Origin: Chrysogorgia sp. JL179-B06
Taxonomy: Eukaryota > Cnidaria > Anthozoa > Scleralcyonacea > Chrysogorgiidae
Direction of reading: 5' to 3'
Assembly (NCBI GenBank): GCA_035772405.1
Contig: JAYKKM010000009.1
Span: 2,986,001-3,050,000, forward strand
Length of the DNA: 64,000 bases
This document shows positions 15,897 to 26,519 of the stretch, one piece after another. Numbering within the stretch: the first letter of the stretch is position 1; the number at the start of each line of letters is the position of its first letter. The position numbers were made by a program, and so were the translations under genes. The notes beneath the pieces were generated by a model that was not told the DNA's origin, did not search any database, and saw only the letters and a program-made list of their open reading frames with translations.

Positions 15897-18592
15897 AAAC
15901 ATACATACATACTTTATTAAATGTTCCCCAATGGGGCTTTTCAACATCTAATTACAAAATAGCATACAACTCTAAAATATCTAAATATATAAATAATCAT
16001 GTTATTGATAAAATTCTATGATAAGAATGTGATTCGATCAGACTGTGATAGCTAAAAATCTTGCCAACATTGCTCTTTTTAGCTCTTTCTTGAATTTACC
16101 CAGAGACGTTATTATCTTCAGATTTTCATCTAAATTATTCCAAATGATGGTAGCCCTATACTGAAATGATCTTTGTCCACTCTTAGTTCTAAAAAATGGG
16201 ATTTGTAATGACCCTCGGTTGCGTGTGAAACGATCGTGTACCTCCGAACGTCTTATAAACTTCTTACAGAGATATTGCGGTGCTAGATTGTTCATACATT
16301 TGAAAGCCATAACAGTTTCTCTAAATAAGAGTTGGTCCTTGACAGGCAGCCAGTTAAGCTGGCGTAGGTACGGCGTTACATGATCGAATTTCCTGCCCTT
16401 AGCAACTATCTTACATCCAAAATTCTGTACTGCCTGAAGTTTGTTGATGTTGGTCAAGGATGTGTTAGACCAAACAGATGAACAATACAAAAGTTTGCTC
16501 ATTACAAGAGCAGAAACAATTAACGACAGCGTTTTGTTATCAAAACTATGCTTAACGCGATTGATCTGGCATAACTTCGCCATACAAGAAGATACTAAAT
16601 TGCTTATATGAGTGTCATATGTCAAATGGGAATCAACAATGACACCCAAATCCCGTGCTGATGAGACAGGTTTGATAGTTTTACCCAGAAATGTCAACGA
16701 CATTTCAGTAGGAAGTCTCTGGAGTAGCTGTCGAGTACCTAACATGATGAATTTCGTCTTCTCTGGATTGATCAATAATTGATTATCTGTACACCACCTT
16801 GCGACACGCTGGAGATCCTCTTCAAGATTTTGCTTGGCTCCGTCCATGTCTTTTATGGGAAATGACATGAATACTTTGGAATCATCTACATATGATTCAA
16901 GTTGACACGTGTCAGGTGCTAACGAGAGATCATTCAAATATATACTAAAGAGTAGAGGCGAAAGGATTGCTCCCTGTGGAACACCATGAGTGATGGGGAG
17001 TAGAGAAGACACTGTGGATCCAATCCTAACCGACTGTGATCTTCCAGTCAAATAGCTTCTAAACCACTTGACTACGTCAGGAGAGGCACCAACACAGCTT
17101 AACTTGTGCAGCAAGATAGGGTGGCTAATGCTGTCAAACGCTTTGGAAAGATCCAACAGTATAAGTGCTGACAGCATCTTCTTGTCCATTGCCTGTAAGA
17201 TGATGTCACTGACGAATAGGTTTAGTGTTTCTGTGGAATGGTTCTTTCGGTTTCCACTTTGATGGGACGAAAGACGACCGTTCTTCGTTAAATACGAGCT
17301 GAACTGTTCGAGTACTACTCTTTCACACACTTTAGAAGCGGTGACAAGGAGTGAAAGTGGTCGGTTGTTAGAGGCCTCTTCATGGTCCCCCTCTTTGAGG
17401 AGTGGTATGACTTCGGCTTCCTTCCAAGCATCGGGAAATATAAAAGTGGTTAAAGAGCAATTTATAATCTCTGTAAGTGGACCGAGGATGACAGGGAGCG
17501 AGTCTTTGATTACTCGCATGCCTATCTTGTCAGGCCCCGGGGACTTATTGGACGGCATGGATAAAATAATGCGCTTTACTTCAGTGCAACTGACTGGCCT
17601 AAATTTGAAATGTTCAACTGAAGGACTGCCAGATGTTGTAGATGTTGTAGGCAGGGCAGGGCTTGAGGCGGCCGAGGTGATGTTGTTAGTCACAGCTAAA
17701 CGTGCAGCAGACTCAGCAGCTTTCCTGCCAACGGAAGAGAAGAACTGGTTAAAGTCCTCGGCGACGAGTGAAGGGTCTTTGCTGTAGGTGTGAAAGTGTT
17801 TCTCTTTCGAAGGAATTCTACTGTTGATTATCTTCCAAAGGGACCCAGGATTATCTTTGTGCTTTTCGACTTCGCCGGAGATGTGATTTCTCTCTGCCCT
17901 TCTAAGTTCATCTTTGACAGCGTTGCGCGACTCTTTAAAGATTTGCCAATCATTGCTATCTCGCGTCTGTTGGAAACGGCGAAGAAACACGTCCCTTGAT
18001 TTCATAAGCTCTTTTATTTCCGAAGTGACGTACGGACAAGGCCGACTGCGAATTTTCAAGGTCTTTATTGGTGCATGAGCTTCGAGGGTAGACTGAAAAA
18101 CAGTGTTAAACATGTTTAGCTTGGTATTCACGTCATTTTCCGAAAAGATGGATAGGAGACGATCCGAGTGATCGGCCAAGTCAGCGGTGAATACAGCGGG
18201 CTCATATGTCTTGTAGCTCCGTACGGTGATATAACAAGGTGGCGGCTTAGGGAGCTTCAGCTGAAGTACAGCGAAAACAGGAAGATGGTCACTGATGGCT
18301 GTATTAATAACACCGCTGTCATGTACCAAATCAGGAGAGGAGGTGAGGATGACGTCAATAAGTGACTGGCAGGTGTCTGTTATCCTTGTTGGAGTTTTAA
18401 TCATTTGTGTAAGATTCAATTCTTTAGAAACCTCGGCAAGTGCTCTGCTCTCAGGACAATCCTTCAGAGTGTTACAGTTAAGGTCTCCAAAAACAACAAT
18501 GGGCTTATTCAGAGCGAGGGCTTCGATGTAACTGGATTTGAAGAAATCTTGAAAACACGCCACTGGGCAGTCAGGTGGGCGATAAGTCACGC
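15897..18592 (-). mobile_element. 5'-truncated CR1/L2-like LINE inserted in the ATPase gene
   Basis: A non-LTR retrotransposon of about 2.7 kb on the minus strand, bounded by AACATT at 15891-15896 and 18593-18598. The 3' end (low coordinates) carries a short tetranucleotide tail (CATA repeats at 15900-15911 on the plus strand) rather than poly-A, and an AATAAA-like signal lies nearby. The 5' end falls inside the endonuclease domain, the usual result of incomplete reverse transcription. Removing the element and one copy of AACATT restores the ATPase reading phase. Confidence 0.92.
16038..18590 (-). pseudogene. LINE ORF2 fragment: endonuclease C-part plus reverse transcriptase
   Basis: About 850 codons without internal stops. 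The first 110 residues are the C-terminal part of an APE-type endonuclease (VVFGDLNCN, then TAISDHLPVF). The reverse transcriptase follows: SPGPDKIG, LDLSKAFDSI near residue 475, GVPQGAILSP near residue 530 and YVDDSK near residue 558. The C-terminal region (LQAVQNFGCKIV, LRQLNWLPVK) is typical of CR1/L2-group elements. The true start codon is lost, since the first codon here is GTG at the 5' truncation point. The long open frame suggests a fairly recent insertion. Confidence 0.92.
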
Positions 18593-18806
18593 AACATTCT
18601 ACAACCCTAACAGAAACGATATGAAAATTATCGTAGACGATTATCTCAACGGAGTTGATAAAGTGGAAATTCAGAAAATAATAAAACAGTTGAAAGACAA
18701 CGAGTACGCAAGATTGGAGATACTTCTAAGGCATCCATACTCATACGAAATAGTTATTCCGCAAAAACAAAACACACCGTATAATATAGGACATGCCAAA
18801 ACGTAA
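18593..18806 (+). pseudogene. Packaging ATPase, 3' part after the LINE
   Basis: The remaining ~70 codons of the ATPase, starting with the right copy of AACATT and continuing in the phase left at 15896. It contains the DDYLNGV segment near the C-terminus expected in these ATPases. Its end overlaps the start of the next gene by 14 bases (18793-18806), a further sign of the compact viral layout. The frame remains open upstream into LINE sequence by chance. Confidence 0.85.
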
Positions 18807-19341
18807 GACAAAAAATCTCGAGACAATTGACGAACTCATTGAAGACATACAAGAAGCAGAACAGGAAGTGATTGACGAACCACAAATCGACACGTCACAA
18901 GTTGACGACACTCCTCAAACTGATGTAGACAAGAAACGAGACGAACTAAGAAGACTATCAGAGGACGGTGAGATAGACAAATCCATCGCTTATCTCAAAA
19001 AGGCCTCAGATAAAGTTATCAACAAGATCTACGAAGAATGGGAGGTAAAAAGAATGGAGAAAGCGAACGTGTTTCTCTGTGACCTTTTAATAAGCAAGTT
19101 CGCCCACGCGTTAGGAGGGTTCAACGCTATTGAATCACCTGAAAAGCTAGAAAAAGAGTTGATCACTGACCAACTACTTAAAAGAGACGTAGAGAAGTTT
19201 ATATCATACGTATCCCCCTACCTCCCTTGTTTAGGGTTGTTATCGGGTGGACTAACAACTAGTAAACACGTACTTAGCCATATGGCTAGAGGGGAAACCC
19301 CCGAGGGGAAACCCCCGAATGAAGGAGACAGTTCTATCTAA
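18793..19341 (+). CDS. Acidic 182-residue protein of the morphogenesis block
   Basis: Intact frame that overlaps the ATPase 3' end by 14 bases. The first 60 residues are very acidic with a helical, coiled-coil look. The middle is basic and helical (NKIYEEWEVKRMEKAN). Near the C-terminus is a hydrophobic segment (YLPCLGLLSGGL) that could insert in membrane. A short direct repeat (GAGGGGAAACCCCCGA-like, at 19288-19318) encodes a duplicated GETPEGKPP-type tail. I recognise no family. The overlap with the ATPase suggests a packaging or assembly partner. Confidence 0.6.
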   Translation: MPKRKTKNLETIDELIEDIQEAEQEVIDEPQIDTSQVDDTPQTDVDKKRDELRRLSEDGEIDKSIAYLKKASDKVINKIYEEWEVKRMEKANVFLCDLLISKFAHALGGFNAIESPEKLEKELITDQLLKRDVEKFISYVSPYLPCLGLLSGGLTTSKHVLSHMARGETPEGKPPNEGDSSI

Positions 19342-19390
19342 TTACAATAATTTACAAAACGACTTAAAGACATGAGTATACACTAACTTA

Positions 19391-19648
19391 ATGAGTGTAG
19401 AACGTCAGGAGCCAGTGGATGAAAAGACAGCGAGACTCAACAAAGAGTTGTTACTTATCTACCAGATTAGAGAGATCAAACGACAACTCTTCGCTAAGAC
19501 TATCTTAGAACGTGAGAAACTAGACGAGAGGTTTAAACATACTGTACTCGGGGAAAGGATGACTAGCCACGATAGAGAGTTGCAGCTTCTACGTACTAAT
19601 ACTCGAAAAACTATTTTGGGAAACGCGTGTGATGGTTTTAGAGTATAA
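19391..19648 (+). CDS. Small charged helical protein, last gene of the morphogenesis run
   Basis: An 85-residue protein, almost wholly helical and charged (RLNKELLLIYQIREIKRQLF), with coiled-coil character. An AGTATACACT motif precedes the ATG, like the TATA-type motifs before the neighbouring genes. It is followed by an AT-rich stretch and the palindrome at 19705-19808. The function is unknown, and its small size limits confidence. Confidence 0.5.
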   Translation: MSVERQEPVDEKTARLNKELLLIYQIREIKRQLFAKTILEREKLDERFKHTVLGERMTSHDRELQLLRTNTRKTILGNACDGFRV

Positions 19649-19704
19649 TTTATTTTTGTTTCATTTAACGAATTTTATTTAACGAAATTTATTTCGTATC
19701 GTTT

Positions 19705-19808
19705 TAGTAGTCTCGAAAGTGTGTGGTAACAGCGCAAATTTTCCAATTTTAGTTGCGAAGCACGAAAAATTGAAAAATGCGCTGCTAGCCCCACTTTCTA
19801 TACTAGTA
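19705..19808. repeat. 104-bp imperfect palindrome between converging genes
   Basis: The left arm from 19705 and the right arm ending at 19808 pair over most of their length (TAGTAGTCTCGAAAGTG against TACTAGTATAGAAAGTG, then a shared CAGCGCA). The right arm contains the stop codon (19803-19805) of the minus-strand gene. Its outer end matches that of the palindrome at 9014-9186. The position between two converging genes suits a bidirectional 3'-end signal. An inserted foldback element is the alternative. Confidence 0.8.
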
Positions 19809-20464
19809 TATCATATGCCTCTTAGTGGTGTCGATGTTATTTAGGATTGTGCATGTGTACTCTTTTGCTGGGTTACCACCACCATATGACAATTTACCAG
19901 TCGCACCCCCCTTGTACCCTATGTATTTGTCGTGCGATCCATCATCGTTTGACACAATCGTTTCCCAATCTGTCGTAGGCACCCTCTTGGCTAATCTTAC
20001 TACCTGGGCAGTCAAAGTGTATCCCAACTTCAAGTGGAATTGGGACTAGGTCAGGGGATAGGAAGCCATGACCGTTAGCACTAATAATACGACCATAACC
20101 TGGATTATTTTGTACTAGTATGTTTGTTTTGTCTCCAATGGCTTTCACTTCATTTGTCCCACTGTGGTATTCCACCATATTCACAGCGTACTTTGTGGTG
20201 TTAAAATCAAATAGGACGTTATAGGACTGTGTTTTAAAGTATTGTGGTAAATATGTTGACTCTAACACTTTTTTACTGATAGCATCCAAATCATCAACTG
20301 GATCTGCTATGTTTTTGAGTGTTGAGAGCGCCATATCTGTATCTCCAGACATCTTCCCACCACTCACGCTTAATTTAGGACCATTGTCTGGGTGTCTCTT
20401 CACCCTTCTTAGTATTTTTGTCGCTCTCGTAGTCTCTATCTTCAAATCCATAATTTAGACTCAT
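19803..20464 (-). pseudogene. Second copy of the 215-residue gene, two frameshifts
   Basis: Closely matches the truncated gene at 9182-9418 over its first ~75 codons and then continues another ~135 codons, giving the only full-length view of this family. One frameshift lies near 20415 (an extra A in a run of A) and a second between about 19945 and 20033. The C-terminal half has beta-rich, glycine-containing segments (YKGGATGKLSYGGG near the end) but no recognised motif. It begins immediately after the decayed 550-residue homologue on the same strand, repeating the order of the first copy. Confidence 0.7.
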
Positions 20465-20465
20465 T

Positions 20466-21730
20466 ATACAAATAACATATATCTGCTTATTAGATAACCA
20501 GACACAGCCAAAACCCCTAGAACTAGCCCCAACTCTGTCGTATGATTATCTGGTGTCACCTTTGGTTTGTCCACATGATGTTCTTGGTTTATCAAATATC
20601 TCCAGATGCTCTCCACCTTCTTGATGAACTTTCTTGGTTTCCATTGTTGGTGTGTAGTTTAACCCACTGTTTACCCCAAACTTCACACTCTGCGTAGCAG
20701 TCTTTAGCAAGGTTGTTGTACCCAGTGATTTTGTTCTTGAGGATTACCACGTTACTTGGCATTAACCATGTAGACGGTGATAGTGCAGAACCACCAACGA
20801 TTGACACACATGTTCTCGCTTGTGCACCAAGTGTGGAGTAAACAAAGGCTTCTATGGACTGATTTAGATATTGTCGCCCAATCAACATTGGTAAAACCAT
20901 TCGACACCAGAGGAACGTATCGTTTATAGTCGTTCTTAACGTCGTTAATCGTGCAGACTCTCTACTCATCTGTTGTACCATCAGCGAGGACTTTACCCTG
21001 GTAGTGATGTTTTCTGGGAATCTTGTCTGTCTTATCGTACAATTCTCCAGCATCAAACTCTACACTTATCGATCTCATACTCTCACGACCTTCCATCCTT
21101 CTGAGAAGCCTTCTAATGGTAAAGTATAGATGGAACCTCCTTACACTTATGATAATAGGGTGAACGTCTTGCGAGGGTGATAAGTGTTGCAACGACACTC
21201 CACAACAGAAACTTGCACAATATGTTGCAAACACGACCCTATAGTAGCTCTCATTGTCATCGCAGTTTGACTTTGTGTTTGATGTGGGTGATTTGTAAGA
21301 TAGATAGTTCAACACATTTTCCGTTGGATACCCATCCCAAAGTCCCCAGTGGTCCTTGTGACCTTTTGATAGTGGTTGGATAGTTCCACCAGACAGTAAT
21401 GTTTTTGAAGACTTGTTGTTGTGCAGCCAAATCCACATACTCTTGTCATTTTCACATACAAGGTGTCACTAGTTATGTCCATGCTTATAATGTCGTTCTT
21501 TCTAAAATATATGTCAACATTAGTTATCTATTTTTGGTTAGCTATCACTGGTTTGTTTATCGTTAGATATTTAGTGAACCCTGGGTTACTCTTAAACCTA
21601 TTCGAGTCTATCGCAATATCACCACTGTTAGTTCTCGTCACAAAGAATATGCGTTTATGCATGTTGTTATCAACGTCAAGAAAAAACCTATTGTTATCAG
21701 CATAAGGATACTTTCTTTTAAACTCGTCAT
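20466..21730 (-). pseudogene. Second, decayed copy of the 550-residue tail-anchored protein gene
   Basis: Homologous to 9423-11075 with the same divergent position beside a penton-like gene. It has a frameshift within the first codons and frame changes near 21440 and 21000. Two internal segments present in the first copy are missing: one after the NVLNY segment and one after the GAQAR segment. The C-terminal repeat is also shortened. It cannot encode the full protein. The pattern of scattered substitutions shows that it is an older related element rather than an exact tandem duplicate. Confidence 0.8.
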
Positions 21731-21750
21731 TATAACATACGGTACATTAT

Positions 21751-22240
21751 ATGATCAGAGTGTCAGCGTTAATTAGTGGTTCAACGAATACTATAGACCT
21801 ACAAGAGTCCATTTTAGCCATTAACTCAGACCCTTACTTATTAGTGAAAAAGGCAACCATCTTTTGGAACTATGCCAACATGACCTCAGCTGATAACGAC
21901 AAAATAAGTTATAACAGTAGTGACCACGTTTTTAGTCCTGGGTATCACACCTTTAAAATGATTGTCGACGATGTAAAAAAGTTAGGAAACATTGAGCTAG
22001 TAGCTAACAGACATGACTCAACGTGTACGATAAAGACTGATCAACAAATAGAACTGTTTAAATTTGGACAACTTTTGGGATTCGACGAAAACACTACAAT
22101 AAACGCCACGAAAACCAGCCCCAATATTGTGAAGGTTAACAGAGGATTGAAATACATACAAGTGACATCTAATATTGTGGACAGATCCAAAAACATATTT
22201 AATGGTGTCAAAAGCGATTGTATAACTAGCACACAGACAA
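21751..22240 (+). pseudogene. Second copy of the penton-like gene, 3' truncated
   Basis: Aligns with 11093-11737 from the start codon to about codon 160. Homology ends near 22238, after a small deletion, and the last quarter of the protein including the terminal strands is gone. The junction at 22238-22250 is therefore the right border of recognisable virus-like DNA. The sequence beyond (a T-rich stretch) is unlike the element. The promoter palindrome before it is conserved. Confidence 0.8.
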
Positions 22241-22473
22241 GTGTTTATGAAACGAAATTTTGGTAGCCTTTTTTATTTTTGATTGTTTTACTGAGTGTCC
22301 TGGTATAATTGTTTTCACATTCTATAACGGAAAGTTTATTTTTTTGGGCTCTGAAAACGGGGAATTGTGGTCTAAAACTGTCCGGAGTCTGAAACCGAGT
22401 CGTCATTACCATGACGTCACTGTGAGGACTGGACGTTCTTGTCATCTTGTAGTCGGATCAATTTTTACAAAAA

Positions 22474-22614
22474 ATGTCGGGATTAGATTCCAATTCGACT
22501 GCTGAAAGCGACTCAAGCAGCTCTGAAGACTTTGCGATGGCGAAGTCGCTTGTGGTGGTGAATTTAGGTCATACGAGGATGAACCATTAGCTCATCAAGT
22601 TCAGCAGAAACAAG
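22474..22614 (+). pseudogene. First exon of a P2X7-ICD-type gene, frameshifted
   Basis: From ATG at 22474, a serine/acid-rich leader (MSGLDSNSTAESDSSSSED) runs into a frameshift. The next frame gives RSYEDEPLAHQ, then CAAG|GTAAGA, a good splice donor. The YEDEPLA motif parallels YDDEPLAE in the exon at 48230-48468, which belongs to a P2X7-ICD-like gene. No later exon was found downstream, so this is an orphan fragment. Confidence 0.35.
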
Positions 22615-22639
22615 GTAAGAAGCTGAAGCTCGAATATTT

Positions 22640-22741
22640 GGGATATACTTCATGGTAACAATACATATAGTCTCCCACCATATTTTACGGTTATTATTAG
22701 GGTTATGGTTAGGATTAGGGTTATGGTTGGGGTTAGGGGTA
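22640..22741 (+). mobile_element. MITE fragment with degenerate TTAGGG-like interior
   Basis: Begins with GGGATATACTTCATGGTAAC and matches, in reverse orientation, the complete 149-bp element at 58782-58930. The interior is a run of TTAGGG-like variants. The right terminus is missing. A third, shorter copy is at 38219-38268. Confidence 0.75.
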
Positions 22742-23796
22742 TAACAAAATTTCTAAAACTATTTGTAAAATTCATTAATAATTCATGAAAAGAATTATTA
22801 CTTTATTATTGAGAAAATAAACACTCCCCTTGCACAAAATTACTAACGTATAAATTTTTTCGAGTTAATTTATATGACAGAACAATATACATAGTTAGCA
22901 TATACCAAAACAGTGAATAGTGCTTTCCGTGCAATCTGATTGGTTCCTCTAGCTCGGGATATCCTGCACTATTGATGGTTTCGCAAAACAAGATGGTGTC
23001 CTTCTCTTGAACGACTTTTCTTTTTACGTAATGCGAGAAATTGGTAAAAGCAGGAAGGTAGAAAACAATTGCTGTATGCAGGGAAATTATTTTACGTAAT
23101 ATTTATGAAAAACAAGTTGCAAAAAGAGAATAGAAAGTGCTCAAAAACCCGCAGAACAACAAAATAAATGTGCTCCAAAAACAAACTCGATTAAACGAAC
23201 TGACTGTTGTCAGTTTTCTATAGAAAAGTGTACTCCGTAGTTCATATATCGATATTCTCCTTTATATAGTTTATGAGACAATTTGAATTGCCTTTCATAT
23301 AGAATTTAATAACATTTACAAACATTAAAAATCATTTCAGTTACAACAAAAACCAAGCAAAACTTAAAGAATTAGTACGGTATCGGCCGTAAAGATTACC
23401 GCGATACACTGCCAAAGAAACTGGCGAGTAATGAACTGAATACTAAATAAATGACCTGATTATGACCAGGGAATCATACTACCGATTTTATAACAGTAAA
23501 CACATACAGAAATTATTTGTAAATTAAAGGAAATTCAACGACTAAACACATGAAACATTGACACTGCACTGACAGAAATAAAAACGCTTATATAACTCAT
23601 CTTTTGCAAAGAATAACTCGTTTACCCACCCAGAATTCATTAGCTATCCTTTGTCCTAAGGTTTTCCCATTTACAGTATTAAAATATTTCCTTTGGGCTA
23701 AAATCCAGTGGTCTTTTGCCTTGCTGTGATCCAACTTCGAAACGAGCTGCGAAAGGTTTTCAAAACGACCGGGCTATCAGCTGTCAAAACTGATAA

Positions 23797-23818
23797 ACAA
23801 CTCCATATATGGAGTTGT
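23797..23818. repeat. Perfect 22-bp palindrome
   Basis: ACAACTCCATA followed directly by its reverse complement, with no loop. It may be the centre of a decayed foldback element or a dimeric protein site. Confidence 0.8.
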
Positions 23819-23874
23819 AATGAAACTAACCGAAATTTACCTAATTTTTATCAATTTGTTTTGGTATATGCTAA

Positions 23875-23983
23875 AACAATTATTCACCTCAGTGTCAGTG
23901 AATAGTGGTGGATATTTACCTCGACGCTTTGCGTCTCCGTAAATATCCACCAGTATTCACTTCCACTTTGGTGAATAATTGTT
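23875..23983. mobile_element. Foldback MITE, 109 bp
   Basis: Outer ends AACAATTATTCACC and GGTGAATAATTGTT are perfect reverse complements. The interior also folds (GGTGGATATTTAC against GTAAATATCCACC) around GACGCTTTGCGTC. No clear target duplication was found. Confidence 0.75.
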
Positions 23984-25287
23984 AACTATTTCGCTCATTC
24001 AGAAATGGCGATCAAATATAGCAAGATAGATAGAACTAATATCGTAGTAGATTGTCCTAACTTGCCAGTTTGTCCTTATGTAAAAGATATGGTTCACATA
24101 CGCCTCATTTCCTCAGGATTTCATTAATTTCGAAACCATGAAATAGCGCCTTAATAGCAAGTTTGTCCCATAAACTACAACTACTGAGCTACCTACATGC
24201 ATAACGACGACCCGTTTCATGATACTTTCGTCTGTCTGCAAGAGCAATCTTTCACGGCCATATTTATTTCGATGGTGTGACGTCACGTGACGAGTTTCCA
24301 TGAGAACAAAATAAAAACAAAACGTAGAAAAATTATGTTGTCCTAACGCAACTTGAAATGACTTCTCAATAACTTGTTGCAAATATTTTATTGAATTTAA
24401 TGTTTTTTCAACAAAAATGGCCATGGAGCCAGGCATTAATGTACCTGAGTTTGTTCGTTATAGCAAAAAAATGCTAGCGATTTTTTCACTTCCTAGACAC
24501 TTTAAACTAAAAGTGACAGTACATGCTAATCAAACATGTCAGCCTGGTTAGCTTGGCTCACATAAACAACCCCTACAGCATGAGCAAGTCTAGCCTGTCA
24601 CAGCCCTGACTAAGTAAGGTGTGCAAACACTCACACGATAGCTTGTTCCCGCATCAGAAGAAGACTGGGGAAGAATAAAGCCATGAATATGCTAATTATT
24701 ATGAGCTCAAACTGTATGCAATGAGGCAAAATGATACAGCACATCATTTTTATAAACATGTATTTTCCTGCCAATTTACTTTGTATATCAGGTATTATTA
24801 TAGGTGTAATATAAACACACAACTTTCTAATGTTGCATAAATAAATTCCTCAAAAACATGGGATTTGATTTATTCATGTAACAAGCAATCACACAAGTGT
24901 TCACAACCTTACTCTTGTTGAGGGCTGTGACACAAGCTAGAGCAAATCTCGAATCTGCAGATCTGTCACTATACAGTACAGTACACATGTACTTGCTTTT
25001 TGCATAATATCATTAAAATTCCTCTACCCTGTAAATAAACGTTAAATAATTTTTATAAGTGGTAGATTATACCACATTTTCAGAATTTAGTGTACTGTTT
25101 TTCCTTTATTAAGCCCCGCCCTTCAATAAACTCATAAAATTAATAAGCCACTTGCCCCTGGGGCTTAGTAGAAGAAATACAGTTTATAAAATAACATGTA
25201 CACAAGAAGCACTCTGATTGGTCAATACCTGTGTTTGAATCAGAGTATCCAAACACAGAAATTTCCCGCAATAGCTTTTTTTTAAAA

Positions 25288-26517
25288 ATGTCAGGCAATT
25301 TTCCTTCAAGTTTGGACAATATATTTAACGAGAGCGAAAACAGTAAACGAAGGTCTATTATAACGACAGAGAAAGAAGTAGACGAGTTCGTGGATAATGC
25401 ACAAGCACAGAGTACGAAATACAAAACAATTTACGCCGTCAACATATTTAAAGGTACGTATATTTACAATTTTAAATCTCACTAATATTCATTAGGAACA
25501 AAATATTATAATTTTAATGCAAGTAACCACTTTCATGGTAACAGAGATTCTAATATCTAAACGTTTTCATTTTGAAGAATGGGCTAAACTCCGCATTACA
25601 ACACAATCAAGTCGCTTTCCTTTGTTCCTTTGAAGGATTTATCTCATGAAGAAACCTAAAGCTGGTGGCGGTTTTTGAATTCTCCCAGGGGAAATAGGGG
25701 TTAATTGTAGCTGATTAGCTGATTTACAATATGATTTGCATAGCTAGCAGGTATTGTATATACAATCCCACCTATTAACAAGAAACACAACTAAAAACAA
25801 CATAATGAACATAGCACGTTTTCCAAATCACAACAATTTCAACACAACAATCATTTTAAAAAACGTTAGGTAATACGAGGGAATTTGTTCAAATTTAGTT
25901 ACAGAAATTCTCAATATGCACTGTACAATTATTAAATATAGCATTTGACCCACGTGCACTGCTCATGACTGGAGCTTCTTCTTTTAATATGCATAAACGT
26001 TTTGGTTTGGGTTCATCCCTTCTTTCGCAATTTTCGAGCACAGCTGACACCAATTCTTTCTGTTGCTCTGAAGGTCGTTGGTACATATGCAAGGATGAAA
26101 CAGAACGATGCCCTGTTCGCGTATTAGCATTTTAGTATGATTAAAGATCATAAAACACTGAACATGAATGCACTTTTTTTGTCTTTTCAAAGCAAAAACA
26201 AATCATGTCGCTTAAAGGAAACCTCCTTCAATTGTGTTGTAAGTCGGATAAATACATTGAACGTTGGCTTTACGCCAGATACATCCCTCGGGGCCTTTAT
26301 CTGGCGTGAAGCCTCGGTTCTCGATATTTATCCTATACATATCACGTCTGAGTTGCATGAAATGGACAACGAGACGTTGGACAGCAACCTACGTTTGTTT
26401 TACGCTGAAGTAAAGGTGCAAGACGGCAAAGATTATAGTAGGTCCACTCTGCTAGGAATACAAAGTGGTTTGGAGAGACATCTCAACAGCCCACCACATA
26501 ACAAAGGCATCCCGTAG
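25288..26517 (+). pseudogene. Crypton/ZMYM-type tyrosine recombinase, N-terminal exons only
   Basis: Exon 1 is 25288-25453 (MSGNFPSSLDNIFNESENS, ending AAG|GTACGT), with an EVDEFVDNAQAQSTKYKT helix. A second exon-like segment near 26340-26517 encodes LRLFYAEVKVQDGKDYSRST followed by LLGIQSGLERHL. The paired pattern, a short core-binding helix and then an FxxEVxxxDGxxYxxxTL block, is that of the N-terminal core of Crypton-derived recombinases (DUF3504-like). The catalytic domain with the R-H-R-Y residues is absent from the next several kilobases, so the gene is incomplete. The sequence at 26137-26330, ahead of the second segment, is not clearly coding. Confidence 0.5.
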
Positions 26518-26519
26518 GA

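Larger units (their letters stand above)
22742..25287. other. Gene-poor AT-rich stretch
   Basis: No convincing exon seen. It contains the perfect 22-bp palindrome at 23797-23818 and the foldback element at 23875-23983, listed separately. The rest is AT-rich single-copy-looking DNA with short fortuitous reading frames. Confidence 0.5.

Noticed and set aside
21421..21705. Plus-strand open frame of 94 codons
   Set aside because: Antisense shadow of the decayed copy of the 550-residue gene.
22690..22735. Interstitial telomere or chromosome-fusion scar
   Set aside because: The TTAGGG-like run is inside a MITE family with defined ends, seen complete with a 9-bp duplication at 58782-58930.
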